This document shows, piece by piece, positions 34,075-42,810 of a stretch of 64,000 nucleotides of DNA. Below the pieces are notes generated by a model. It was not told the origin of the DNA and did no database searches. It worked only from the letters and a program-made list of their open reading frames with translations. Position numbers and translations under genes: made by a program. Within the stretch, counting starts at the first letter, position 1. Every line of letters starts with the position of its first letter. Location: the NCBI GenBank assembly GCA_900752335.1, contig CAADUZ010000001.1, positions 1 to 64,000 of the forward strand, written 5' to 3'. Source of the DNA: Clostridia bacterium. GTDB lineage: Bacteria; Bacillota; Clostridia; TANB77; CAG-508.

Positions 34075-35187
34075 ATGAATTATACAAAACTTGGTAATTT
34101 TGAAGCTGTTTGCTTAATTGTAATTTTATTTATTAATCATCTTGTGCTTAATTTGCCACAAATGATATTAGATAATTCTGCTAATGCTTCTACTTTAAAC
34201 TCCATATATATCCTTGCGCTTTCACTTTTGTTTGTCTTTCTTGTACTAAAACTTTTAAAAAATTTTACAGGTTTAGATATTATTGATATTTCTGAATATC
34301 TTGGTGGAAAATTTTTAAAAATTTTAGTAGGTATACTTTGCATAATTTATCTTATTATAGAGGCATCTTTTTTAGTAAGGATGTTTTCCAAAAACCTTCT
34401 TCTTGCATATTTTAACAACTACCCTATATCATTTATTATTTTTATGTTTTTATTTGTAGTTGTTGTGGCCAATTTGATGGGCAGGAAATCTATTATTAAG
34501 GTAAATACTATGGTTATGCCAGTAGCACTTTTTAGCATTTTATTTACATTTGTATTTGTAGCCAACTTATTAAGAATTGAACTTTCTCTTCCAATTTTTG
34601 CAGATGGTGCTAACACAATATTTATTACTGGTGCAAGTAATATTTTTGCATTTAATGGGCTCTTCTTTTTGTTTTTCATTTCTCCTTTGTTAGATAAAAA
34701 AGAAGATATTTCAAAAGTTGCCTTTTCCTCTACATTAATATGTGGCATATTTTTGATTTTGTCTATACTTGCACTAGTATTTGCTTTTTCTGACATATAT
34801 TCTATTATTAGAGTATCTCCACTTTATTTTATAATTATAAATAGCAAACTTACTAGTTTTTTGGAAAGACCGGAAATAATATTTATATTTATTTGGGCAC
34901 TAGCACTTATGTCGTTTTTAAGTGTTGCTGTAATGTTTGTTTTGAATATATTTAAAAAATTAACTAATACAAAAAATGTACAAAATTTAGCTGTAACTGT
35001 ATGTACAATTATTTTTGTAATTTCTCTTTTGATTAATAATGTATTTACTTTAGAAAAAATTGCTAACTTTTTCTATAAATATGCAAGTTTAATTTTGATT
35101 TTTGGTATTTTTACTTTAATTTTAATTGGAGCAAATATCAAAAAGAGGAAAACTAAAACAGTTCAAATTACGGCTAATAAAGAGTAA
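34075..35187 (+). CDS. gerAB: Spore germinant receptor subunit B
   Basis: The 370-residue protein has ten transmembrane helices and the amino acid permease-like GerB pattern (LVLNLPQMILDNSANASTLN after helix 1, YLGGKFLKILVGILCIIYL). It is the ligand-binding transporter-like subunit of the receptor. It begins 1 base after the gerAA stop, with ribosome site GGAG in the gerAA end. Confidence 0.92.
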   Translation: MNYTKLGNFEAVCLIVILFINHLVLNLPQMILDNSANASTLNSIYILALSLLFVFLVLKLLKNFTGLDIIDISEYLGGKFLKILVGILCIIYLIIEASFLVRMFSKNLLLAYFNNYPISFIIFMFLFVVVVANLMGRKSIIKVNTMVMPVALFSILFTFVFVANLLRIELSLPIFADGANTIFITGASNIFAFNGLFFLFFISPLLDKKEDISKVAFSSTLICGIFLILSILALVFAFSDIYSIIRVSPLYFIIINSKLTSFLERPEIIFIFIWALALMSFLSVAVMFVLNIFKKLTNTKNVQNLAVTVCTIIFVISLLINNVFTLEKIANFFYKYASLILIFGIFTLILIGANIKKRKTKTVQITANKE

Positions 35188-35212
35188 ATCTACGTATATA
35201 GGTGGAGGTTTT

Positions 35213-36461
35213 ATGAATTATAAAGTACGAAAAATATTTGCAATATTAATACTAACCATATTATTTTTAGTAGCTACAACTAGTTACTACGGAATACGCG
35301 GAATTGATAATTTAGCTTATGTTGTAGCTATGGGTATAGATGTTGGCGAAGATGAAAATTTATTAATTAGTCTTCAAATTTCATTACCAGGCGGCTCTAG
35401 TAGTGAATCTGGTAGCTCTTCCTCGCAGTCAACTTCTGTTGTGGTTGAATCTGTAGAATGTCCTTCTATAAATACTGGTATTAACTTGTTTAACAGTTAT
35501 TTAGGTAAAGAAATTAATCTTTCGCATTGTAAAGTAGTAGTAATTTCAGAGGAATTTGCTAAAAATGGTGTTAGTGAAGTTTTATATACTCTTACAAATG
35601 CCATTCAATTTAGAACAACCTCAAATATAATAATAAGTAAATGTGATGCAAAAACATATTTGGAATCTTCTTCCCCTCTTTTAGATAAAATTTCTGCTAG
35701 ATATTACGAAATAGCACCAACTTCTAGTGAATACACAGGTTATACAGAAAGTATTACTTGCAATGAATTTCTATCAGCAATAAATAGTAGTTTTTCAAGT
35801 CCTGTAGCAATACTTCGGTTCAATTAATTCTAAAGATACTCAAAATAAAGCAAATGCAAATAATCCATCATATACAGCAGGAGAAACACCTATCTCTCCA
35901 AAAAATGATGGTGTTGAAACAATGGGGCTTGCAGTCTTTAATTCTGATAAATTAGTTGGAGAACTTACTGGCTTCGATTCGATTTGCCATTTGATAATTT
36001 CTAGCAAATTAAAAAACGCACAAATTCGAATTCCTAGCCCTGTGAAAGAACTTGATTATATAGATTTATATATTGAGCTTGATAAAAGCACTAAAAACTC
36101 TGTATATTTGGTAAATAGCTCCCCATATGTAACTTCGAAGATAGAAATAACGGCAAAAATGCAGTCTATGAACGAAAATATTGATTTAAAAGATGACGAA
36201 TTAGTACAAAAAATTGAAACTTCGGCAACTGTATATTTAAAAGAGCAAATACAAAATTATTTATACAAAACTTCAAAAAGTCTTCATGCTGATATTGATG
36301 GCTTTGGGTTATACGCGTTAAAATATTTCTCTACAAATAGTGAATGGGATGAATACAACTGGCTTAATCACTACAAAGATGCATATTTTAATGTAGATAT
36401 TAATGTTAACTTACGTTCTAGCTATTTACTTACAGCAACTAATCAGGAAGGAGAAAAATAA
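35213..36461 (+). pseudogene. gerAC: Spore germinant receptor subunit C, +1 frameshift
   Basis: From ATG 35213 (GGAGG 4 bases upstream) the frame runs through DNLAYVVAMGIDVGED, LGKEINLSHCKVVVISEEFA and RYYEIAPTSSEYTGY, then stops after VAILRFN. Removing one C (35816) turns CTT CGG TTC AAT TAA into CTT GGT TCA ATT AAT and the frame continues GSINSKDTQNKANANN... through GLAVFNSDKLVGELTG to 36461. The total is 415 residues, normal for GerAC. The offending codon is CGG. The N-terminus is hydrophobic, but the lipobox Cys before the usual WDRREI-type motif is absent (TSYYGIRGIDNLA), so it would be anchored by a helix, not a lipid. Confidence 0.85.
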
Positions 36462-36611
36462 ATGGAATTTGTAATTTTCCTTGCAAGCATATATGCTTTT
36501 TTAGAAACTGCTATATCTGGATATTTTGAATTTAAAGAAAATAAATTTGTGTGGATATTACTTTTTATACTTGCTATATTTTGTTTAATAGTGCCTAGCA
36601 TGTTTGCCTAG
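36462..36611 (+). CDS. Small two-helix membrane protein in the ger operon
   Basis: The 49-residue ORF starts directly after the gerAC stop with AAGGAG 8 bases upstream. It contains two hydrophobic helices (FVIFLASIYAFLETAISGY and FVWILLFILAIFCLIV) joined by a short charged turn (FEFKENK). It resembles in size and position the small two-helix D subunits found in some gerA-type operons of Bacillus. Homology cannot be judged from so short a protein. Its last codons lie inside the operon terminator. Confidence 0.65.
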   Translation: MEFVIFLASIYAFLETAISGYFEFKENKFVWILLFILAIFCLIVPSMFA

Positions 36612-36619
36612 GCACTATT
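36587..36619. terminator. ger operon terminator
   Basis: AATAGTGCCTAG (36587-36598) and CTAGGCACTATT (36608-36619) are perfect 12-bp arms followed by ATTTTTCC. The first arm is still inside the 49-residue ORF. It also faces rnr from the other side. Confidence 0.8.
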
Positions 36620-36628
36620 ATTTTTCCT

Positions 36629-38488
36629 CTATTCTTTCTCTTCTACTACGTTTTCTTCTGTTTCTTCCGAAAGCACTTTTTCAAAGTCAATTTGCCTTGA
36701 ATTTTTATCAGCTCTAATAACTCTTATTCTAATCTTATCTCCAATATGATACATGGTTTTAGTTTTTTCTCCAAGTAGTGTTTTATTATTCTCATCATAT
36801 ATAAAGTATTCGTTTCCTAGTTTATCAAACCTTATCATACCTTCTACTGTATTTTCTAATTCCACAAATATACCAAATGAAGTAATGCTAGATATAACAC
36901 CATCATATTCTTCTCCAATATGTCCTTCCATATATTCTGCCATTTTAATGTCCACACTTTCTCTTTCAACCTTTTGAGCGATTTTTTCTCTTTCTGAAGA
37001 TTCTTCTGCGTACTTGCTAGCTTGTGCAGAATATTTTTCTATATCTTCTTCTGATAAATTATATCCATGGCTTAAATATTTTGAAATTATCCTATGTATG
37101 AAAAGGTCTGGATATCTTCTAATTGGCGAAGTAAAGTGGCAATAATACTTGCTTGCAATACCAAAATGCCCTTTGTTTTCGCTTTCATATCTCGCTACTT
37201 TAAGCGTTCTTAAAACAAGATTTGAAACTACTCTTTCTTCTGGTTTTCCCTTTATTTTACTTAATACTTCTGCAAAAGCAGTAGGATGAACTTCGTCTTT
37301 TTTACATTTTATTCTATATCCTAAATTAAACAAGAATTTGTTAAGTTCACTAACTTTATCCATATCTGGTGCTTCATGCACTCTATAAATAAAAGGAGCT
37401 TCAAGCCAGAAAAACTTTTCTGCAACAGTTTCATTTGCAGTAAGCATAAACTGCTCAATTATCTCATTTGCAAAGGTTAATTCATATTTTGTAATATCAA
37501 CTGCAATACCTCTTTCATTTAAAATAACCTTTGTTTCTGGAATATTTAAATCCAAACTTCCAGCTCTTTCTCTTCTTTTCTTTAAAATATGTGCAAGTTC
37601 TTCCATTCTTTTAAAATGCTCTATATATTTTGAATAATACTTAACTACTACTTTATCTGAATTATCAAGTATTTTTTGTACATTTGTATAGCTCATTCTT
37701 TCAGTTACTTTTATAACACTTTTAAATATGTCTGAAGATACTACCTCTCCGCTTTCGTTAATTTCCATCACACACGAAATTGCAAACCTATCCTTCATAG
37801 CGTTTAAACTGCATATTCCATTAGAAAGTTCTACTGGAAGCATTGGTATTACTCTGTCTAGCATGTACACACTAGTCCCCCTTGCAATAGCTTCTTTATC
37901 TAAAAAAGAACCTTCTTTCACATAATGGCTAACGTCCGCAATATGCACCCCTAAAATATAATTGCCATTTTCTAATTTTTTTACATTTACAGCATCATCT
38001 AGGTCTTTTGCATCTTCTCCATCTATAGTAAATATTTCTTCGTTTCTTAAATCTCTTCTATTTGCAATATCTTTCTTGTCGATTTCTTGTTTAATGCTTT
38101 TTGCTTCGTCTAAAACTGGTTTTGGAAACTCATATGGCAAGTCATACTCTTTAACTAAAGAAAGCATGTCAACACCAGCTTGGTCAATATATCCAATTAT
38201 TTCTACAATTTTTCCCTCTGCATTCTTGTCTACTTTTGGTAATTTTGTAATTTCTACAACCACCTTTTGATTATTTTTAGCCTTCATTGTATACTTTTTT
38301 GGAATATATATATCTGTTCCAAGCTTTTTATCGTCAGGCACAACAAATCCAAAATTCCTACTCTTTTGGTATGTGCCAACTATTTTATTTCTCTCTAATT
38401 CAAATATCTTGCTGTCTTCTTTTACATTTCTTTTTTCTTGTTTACTATTTATTTTTTTATATACTTTTTCTACTTCTTTTTTACTCAT
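36629..38488 (-). CDS. rnr: Ribonuclease R
   Basis: The 619-residue exoribonuclease has a cold-shock domain (GTYQKSRNFGFVVPDDKKLGTDIYIP, about 38-65) and an RNB catalytic domain with IDGEDAKDLDDAVNV (metal Asp cluster, about 160-175). It then has LPVELSNGICSLN, YCHFTSPIRRYPDLFIHR and an S1 domain (about 530-605). It degrades structured RNA and, in many bacteria, tmRNA-tagged messages. It is shorter than the E. coli enzyme because the N-terminal HTH is missing. It follows secG, the usual Firmicutes order. Confidence 0.93.
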   Translation of the reverse strand: MSKKEVEKVYKKINSKQEKRNVKEDSKIFELERNKIVGTYQKSRNFGFVVPDDKKLGTDIYIPKKYTMKAKNNQKVVVEITKLPKVDKNAEGKIVEIIGYIDQAGVDMLSLVKEYDLPYEFPKPVLDEAKSIKQEIDKKDIANRRDLRNEEIFTIDGEDAKDLDDAVNVKKLENGNYILGVHIADVSHYVKEGSFLDKEAIARGTSVYMLDRVIPMLPVELSNGICSLNAMKDRFAISCVMEINESGEVVSSDIFKSVIKVTERMSYTNVQKILDNSDKVVVKYYSKYIEHFKRMEELAHILKKRRERAGSLDLNIPETKVILNERGIAVDITKYELTFANEIIEQFMLTANETVAEKFFWLEAPFIYRVHEAPDMDKVSELNKFLFNLGYRIKCKKDEVHPTAFAEVLSKIKGKPEERVVSNLVLRTLKVARYESENKGHFGIASKYYCHFTSPIRRYPDLFIHRIISKYLSHGYNLSEEDIEKYSAQASKYAEESSEREKIAQKVERESVDIKMAEYMEGHIGEEYDGVISSITSFGIFVELENTVEGMIRFDKLGNEYFIYDENNKTLLGEKTKTMYHIGDKIRIRVIRADKNSRQIDFEKVLSEETEENVVEEKE

Positions 38489-38507
38489 TAATTTTTCTCC
38501 TAAAAAA

Positions 38508-38539
38508 AGAACATATATATTTAAATTTATATATGTTCT
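38508..38539 (-). terminator. Hairpin between secG and rnr
   Basis: AGAACATATAT (38508-38518) and ATATATGTTCT (38529-38539) pair perfectly; TTTTTTTA follows on the minus strand. It can end the secG transcript or attenuate rnr. Confidence 0.65.
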
Positions 38540-38563
38540 AATATATTTTCATTTATTAATAAC

Positions 38564-38812
38564 TTACATTACAAATAATATTGATAACGCAATCGCAAGT
38601 ACAACAAATAAAACACCTGTAACAACTGTTGCTCTTTTTATTTTTCCCTCTTTTGTTCTACCTTTGTTTTGCTCATAAAAATTATTTGCAGCTGCTCCTG
38701 TAACTGTTTGTGAAGCACCATTTGTATCTCTTGCTTGTATTGTTGCAAGTACTATTAATACTATACATACTAAAACATATATAACTAATACTATATTTCT
38801 TACTATTTCCAT
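38564..38812 (-). CDS. secG: Preprotein translocase subunit SecG
   Basis: The 82-residue protein has two transmembrane helices (about 5-25 and 60-80). The linker contains GASQTVTGAAANNFYEQNKGRTKEG, whose G-F-KG-R pattern is typical of SecG. It assists the SecYE channel. The start at 38812 has AGGAAGG upstream; a 24-residue longer reading lacks a ribosome site. It is followed by rnr. Confidence 0.88.
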   Translation of the reverse strand: MEIVRNIVLVIYVLVCIVLIVLATIQARDTNGASQTVTGAAANNFYEQNKGRTKEGKIKRATVVTGVLFVVLAIALSILFVM

Positions 38813-38927
38813 TAAAATCAATTCCTTCCTAGTTTCTCTTTTAGTAACAGTAAATATTTTAACATATATTCGTATTAATTTCAAGTATTTATCGCAAGAA
38901 ATTTGCGATTATGTGTTTACATAATTT

Positions 38928-39365
38928 TTAAAATATATTTTTCACAGAAAGTTTCGTTTTTTCCTCTATGTGTTTTAGTATAAAGCTACATTTCTCTGCT
39001 TCTGGTAATATCTCATCATATTTTTCTACTTCACAAAATCCTTTAATTGCATATATTTGTGTTTCTACTTTTTCTAGTTCGTCATGTTCTATATAATATG
39101 CAAGTTTTTCTTGAAATTCATTCCATGTGCTTTCTAAATTATCTATTTCTTTTTGTATTGTACTTTTATATATCTTGTTGTTCTCATTGCTATTTTCTAG
39201 TTTTTTATTTTCTTCCAAGTCCAATTTTCCATAAACCGCTTCTGAAATCATATCTATTCTCTCGTTCATTTTACCTACGCAGCTTTTTGTATAATTCTGT
39301 GTAATAATATTTGCAGATATTATTAATACAATTATGGTTATGCAAATAATCAGTTCTTTTTTCAT
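38928..39365 (-). CDS. DUF4363-family protein
   Basis: The 145-residue protein has an N-terminal signal-anchor helix (about 4-22) and an otherwise helical body. The pattern is ESTWNEFQEKLAYYIEHDELEKVETQIYAIKGF, which matches the DUF4363 family found beside DUF421 genes in Clostridia. It lies 14 bp after the DUF421 gene. The function is unknown; a partner role to the DUF421 membrane protein is inferred. Confidence 0.75.
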   Translation of the reverse strand: MKKELIICITIIVLIISANIITQNYTKSCVGKMNERIDMISEAVYGKLDLEENKKLENSNENNKIYKSTIQKEIDNLESTWNEFQEKLAYYIEHDELEKVETQIYAIKGFCEVEKYDEILPEAEKCSFILKHIEEKTKLSVKNIF

Positions 39366-39379
39366 GCATTATTCCCCTC

Positions 39380-40060
39380 TTATTTCTTTTTTCCCATCTT
39401 TTCTTGGCAGAAGAAATTTCCCTTTCCGTCAATAGTTACAATTAAAGCTTCTTCTGGTAATATTCCAAATTTAGCTACTTGTTTTTTTAACCATTCATAA
39501 TCTTTATTTAATATTTTCAAATTTTCATACATTACTTTGCCATCTAGTACTAAATCATAAGCTATGCCTTCATATTCTGGTTCTATTCCAAAGTCTTCTG
39601 GTATTGTATTTCTTTTATTTGGTTTTTGAATAACAGTAATTTGTCCACTGGTTTCTAATATTGCATATTCTACGTCTCCGATATTTACAATATTATTTCC
39701 ACGTAGTCTTTCTTCCAGTTCATTTACAGTAAATCTTTCTTTTTTTAACTTTTTTTCGTCTATTTTGCCTCTATATATTAATATTGATGGTTTTCCACAC
39801 AAAATCTGCCTTGCTTTTATGCTTTTTATATTCAAAACCGAAATAACTAAATGCATTACAAGAAGTGCCAAAATTGGAATAATTCCGTTTGTTATTGGAA
39901 TTCCAGCATCTGCCATAGGTGTTGATGCTAAATCTGCTATCATTATTGATATTGCCAGTTCAAACGGTTGAAGCTGGCCTATTTCTCTTTTTCCCATTAA
40001 TCTCATAACAACTAATACAATTATGTAAAGCAAAATTGATCTAATAAATATTATTAACAT
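39380..40060 (-). CDS. DUF421 (YetF/YcaP-like) membrane protein
   Basis: The 226-residue protein has three N-terminal helices with the conserved MRLMGKREIGQLQPFELAISIMIADLASTPMAD, followed by ILIYRGKIDEKKLKKERFTVNELEERLR and DVEYAILETSGQITVI. These are the DUF421 and DUF3290-adjacent hallmarks. Some members are spore-associated in Bacillus. The ATG at 40060 follows AAAGGAAAG; a 14-residue extension is not supported. It forms a pair with the downstream DUF4363 gene. Confidence 0.85.
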   Translation of the reverse strand: MLIIFIRSILLYIIVLVVMRLMGKREIGQLQPFELAISIMIADLASTPMADAGIPITNGIIPILALLVMHLVISVLNIKSIKARQILCGKPSILIYRGKIDEKKLKKERFTVNELEERLRGNNIVNIGDVEYAILETSGQITVIQKPNKRNTIPEDFGIEPEYEGIAYDLVLDGKVMYENLKILNKDYEWLKKQVAKFGILPEEALIVTIDGKGNFFCQEKMGKKK

Positions 40061-40191
40061 ATTCTTTCCTTTAATTTTAATTTTCCTAATTATATTCTTC
40101 ACATTTTTTTAGTTATTATTCAATTTGTTTTTTCAAAAAAATTTTTCGTTAATATTTTGTATAAAATATTTTTTTCAGTGAATAATAAAAG

Positions 40192-40305
40192 TAATATCAA
40201 GGATTATTTTTTTCCTTTTTATGTGTATTTTGAAACTTTCTTTTTTTGTTTTTTATCTCTCTTTACAAAGATAATCCTTGATATTAAATCTATTTAAATA
40301 GATTT
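40192..40305 (+). promoter_or_regulatory. Spaced inverted repeat and 20-bp palindrome upstream of the holin-like gene
   Basis: TAATATCAAGGATTAT (40192-40207) and its exact complement (40271-40286) are 63 bases apart; the spacer is pyrimidine-rich. AAATCTATTTAAATAGATTT (40286-40305) is a perfect palindrome ending 5 bases before AAGGAGG. Either a long leader hairpin or paired operator sites could explain this. No clear sigma-A promoter is visible downstream of the first arm. Confidence 0.5.
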
Positions 40306-40321
40306 AAGGAGGTTTTTTACT

Positions 40322-40687
40322 ATGGAAAATAATGAGGCTCAAACTAGAAGCAATACTTCTACTGTATGGCAAATTGTAGGACGTTTAATTACAGCTGCAA
40401 TAGTTTTAGGTATAACTGCATTTTTTACCCCAGGATTTCAAATTAACAGTATTTGGGCTTTAGCAGCAGGTGCAGTAGTTCTTACTGTAATAGATTACTT
40501 ACTTGCAAGGTTTACTGGTCTTCATGCAAGTGCTTTCGGTAAAGGGTTTGTAGGTTTTGTTTTAGCAGCAGTAGTTTTATATGTTACTCAATATTTTGTT
40601 GCTGGATACACAATCTCTTGGATTGCAGCAATAGTAGGTGCTTTAGTTTATGGTGTTGTTGACTATTTCTTACCTGGCGAAGACTAA
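40322..40687 (+). CDS. Phage-holin-4-2-like small membrane protein
   Basis: The 121-residue protein has four hydrophobic helices (about 15-38, 45-65, 75-95, 98-116) and the pattern ITAAIVLGITAFFTPGFQINSIWALAAGAVVLTVIDYLL. This matches the chromosomal phage_holin_4_2 family (four-helix proteins common in Firmicutes, rarely true holins). No phage genes surround it. A strong ribosome site AAGGAGG lies 9 bases upstream. The elaborate inverted repeats upstream suggest tight regulation. Confidence 0.7.
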   Translation: MENNEAQTRSNTSTVWQIVGRLITAAIVLGITAFFTPGFQINSIWALAAGAVVLTVIDYLLARFTGLHASAFGKGFVGFVLAAVVLYVTQYFVAGYTISWIAAIVGALVYGVVDYFLPGED

Positions 40688-40730
40688 AATAAATGCCATT
40701 GGGATTTTTATCTCAATGGCATTTATTTTA
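40685..40730. terminator. Bidirectional terminator between the holin-like gene and RloB
   Basis: Perfect 17-bp arms TAAAATAAATGCCATTG and its complement (40714-40730) around a 12-base loop. It serves both convergent genes and includes the stop codon region of each. Confidence 0.85.
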
Positions 40731-41399
40731 TATATATTTATTTAAAAGTTCGATAAGTTCATATACTTTTGTACAAGGATTCATTTTTGAAGGAATTTTA
40801 TCTATGTATTGGCTTTCAAGCCATTTAGCATTTGCTATCGCATCATTTAAATATGGTCTTAATTTATCATATAGTCCCTCGCCATTCTTTAAATATTTAC
40901 CTAGGTTGTTCTTTTTAAAAATTTCATTAAGCTTTTTTATGCATTCTTTTCTTCCTATACTTGACTTTATTTTAATAAAATGTAATAAAAACCATATTTC
41001 TATACATTCATTAGACCATATTGGATGATATATTGTGGAGCTTACTTTATTAAGTTCTTTACATTTCTGGACTACTTCATTAAAACTTTCTTCTGTAAAT
41101 TCGTCTCTATCATATACTAGCCATACATTACTTATATAGTTAAGTGATTTTTTTACTTCCTTAATAGCCTCTTCTAATAAACTAATAGTACCTCTTCCTT
41201 TTCCAATTACTTTAATAGAAATTTTTTCTCTATTGTCCTTTGAAATTTTATTTTTTGTTGCGTTAAAATAGTTTGGTTCAGTTTTAGTTCCTTCGCAAAC
41301 AATAAGATGGTATTCTAACTTACTTTTTATAGCTCTATCTTTTCTTTTACTTATCCAATTTTTATCTTCGTCACTTTTTTTAATAGGCTTTTTAGACAT
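40728..41399 (-). CDS. RloB-family protein (TOPRIM-like effector of an AbiL-like defence pair)
   Basis: The 223-residue protein has a TOPRIM-type core: catalytic Glu36 in LIVCEGTKTEPNYF and the DxD pair Asp97/Asp99 in VWLVYDRDEF. A late region NECIEIWFLLHF is typical of RloB. It is encoded immediately after an AAA ATPase, the arrangement of lactococcal AbiL and related abortive-infection modules. The TOPRIM effector probably cleaves nucleic acid when the ATPase senses phage. That role is inferred from the family, not shown here. Confidence 0.82.
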   Translation of the reverse strand: MSKKPIKKSDEDKNWISKRKDRAIKSKLEYHLIVCEGTKTEPNYFNATKNKISKDNREKISIKVIGKGRGTISLLEEAIKEVKKSLNYISNVWLVYDRDEFTEESFNEVVQKCKELNKVSSTIYHPIWSNECIEIWFLLHFIKIKSSIGRKECIKKLNEIFKKNNLGKYLKNGEGLYDKLRPYLNDAIANAKWLESQYIDKIPSKMNPCTKVYELIELLNKYI

Positions 41400-42623
41400 T
41401 TATTCCTCCCAGCTTAACATTCTTGATAAATATGGGTCTGCCCCATACTTTCCTGTTAAATATTGTTTATTAAATGCTGCATTTGCTCTTATATGTTCAC
41501 CATTTTCGTCTCTAATTTCATATAATGAATAAATTTCGCTTTCTTTTTTTTCATTCTTGCATGCAAACCAAATTTCATCTCTTCTAAATACTTCATTACT
41601 CATTGTAATTAAGTCTTGAGAAGTAAAGATAAGCTGTGCATTTGAAATATTCATATTTTTGTCTTTAAACATCATTATTACATATTTAAGTAATTTTGGG
41701 TGTAGTTTTGCATCTAATTCGTCTAAAATTGCTAATCCACCACTTAATAAAGCATCTATTATATTAGGTAGCAAACTAAATATCTTTTTAGTTCCTTCTG
41801 ATTCTTCTGCAAACTGTAATTCATATTCTTTATTATTGTTTTTATGCTTCGTAAAAAATTTTATTACTCCGTTTTCTTTTTTTTCAATTCTATAATCACA
41901 TATATCAATATCCATATCCTCTAATATTTTTAGAAACATTTTCTTTGCTTTTTCTCCATATACTTTTATAGCTTCTTCAAAAGTTTGTTTAGCATAATTT
42001 ATAGCTGTTACATTTTCAAAATATTCGATTACGTCTTTAATCACTTCCACATTGTTTGTTATAGATAAATAGGTTAAATATGGCATATTTTCGTTAACAT
42101 TAATACTTACATTATTTTTCTTTAAAATTTCTCCTAAAACAATATTCTTTTTATTTCTTTCGAATATTTTAGCTGGCTTTTTTCCTGTAAATTCTTTTTT
42201 GTATAAACTTTCAGTTATTATTTCATTTTTCAAAATTGAAATATCATATTTATACTCATTATTATTAGTACTAAAAAACATTTCAAACTCTGTTGGTTTT
42301 TTTGTTGATTCTTCATCAAATTTATATGGAATTATATCATTATAAAATGCAAATGTTTTGTGATAACTTTTCTTTTCACTACTCTTATCTATTAATATTC
42401 TTCTTGGTTTTATAATTATAGAAATAAAACATACTAATGCTTCTAATAAGCTAGATTTTCCGCCAGCATTTGCACCATAAATTACAGATACTGGTAATAT
42501 TCTTTCTCCATTCTTATCTACAATTATACTTTCTTCGAATTCCTTTATATTTTCTGCTCTCATATCAAATACAGTTTCATTTTTATATGATTTAAAATTT
42601 TTAAATTTAAATTGATATAACAT
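41400..42623 (-). CDS. AAA15-family ATPase (RloA/AbiLi-like defence sensor)
   Basis: The 407-residue ATPase begins MLYQFKFKNFKSYKNETVFDMRA and has Walker A GANAGGKSSLLEAL (about 50-63), a signature-like EESEGTKKIFSLLP, Walker B LAILDELDAKLHP, and a late TSQDLITMSNEVFRRDEIWF. These are the marks of RloA/OLD-type SMC-like ATPases. It abuts the TOPRIM protein with no gap (stop 41400, start 41399). Together they form a compact anti-phage module with one promoter overlapped by a palindrome. Confidence 0.86.
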   Translation of the reverse strand: MLYQFKFKNFKSYKNETVFDMRAENIKEFEESIIVDKNGERILPVSVIYGANAGGKSSLLEALVCFISIIIKPRRILIDKSSEKKSYHKTFAFYNDIIPYKFDEESTKKPTEFEMFFSTNNNEYKYDISILKNEIITESLYKKEFTGKKPAKIFERNKKNIVLGEILKKNNVSINVNENMPYLTYLSITNNVEVIKDVIEYFENVTAINYAKQTFEEAIKVYGEKAKKMFLKILEDMDIDICDYRIEKKENGVIKFFTKHKNNNKEYELQFAEESEGTKKIFSLLPNIIDALLSGGLAILDELDAKLHPKLLKYVIMMFKDKNMNISNAQLIFTSQDLITMSNEVFRRDEIWFACKNEKKESEIYSLYEIRDENGEHIRANAAFNKQYLTGKYGADPYLSRMLSWEE

Positions 42624-42640
42624 ATTAATTTTCTCCCCAC

Positions 42641-42684
42641 TTTACATATATGTAAATTATACAATATATTATTCCCGAATTCAA
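42641..42684 (-). promoter_or_regulatory. Defence module promoter with palindromic operator
   Basis: Minus strand: TTGAAT (42684-42679), 17 bases, TATAAT (42661-42656). The perfect 16-bp palindrome TTTACATATATGTAAA (42641-42656) starts at the last base of the -10 and covers the transcription start. A dimeric repressor here would keep the module silent. Confidence 0.65.
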
Positions 42685-42810
42685 TGGTTTTATGCGTAAT
42701 TTGCGAAGTTTTTTTACTTAAATTAAAGTAAAAACTGTTTTTTATTTCATTTGTAATAGCATTTTATTTTATGATATAATATGCATATATTTTAATAGGA
42801 GCTATATATT

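Noticed and set aside
40322..40687. Prophage remnant suggested by the holin-like gene and adjacent defence module
   Set aside because: The family is mostly chromosomal and no integrase, structural or lysis genes are nearby.
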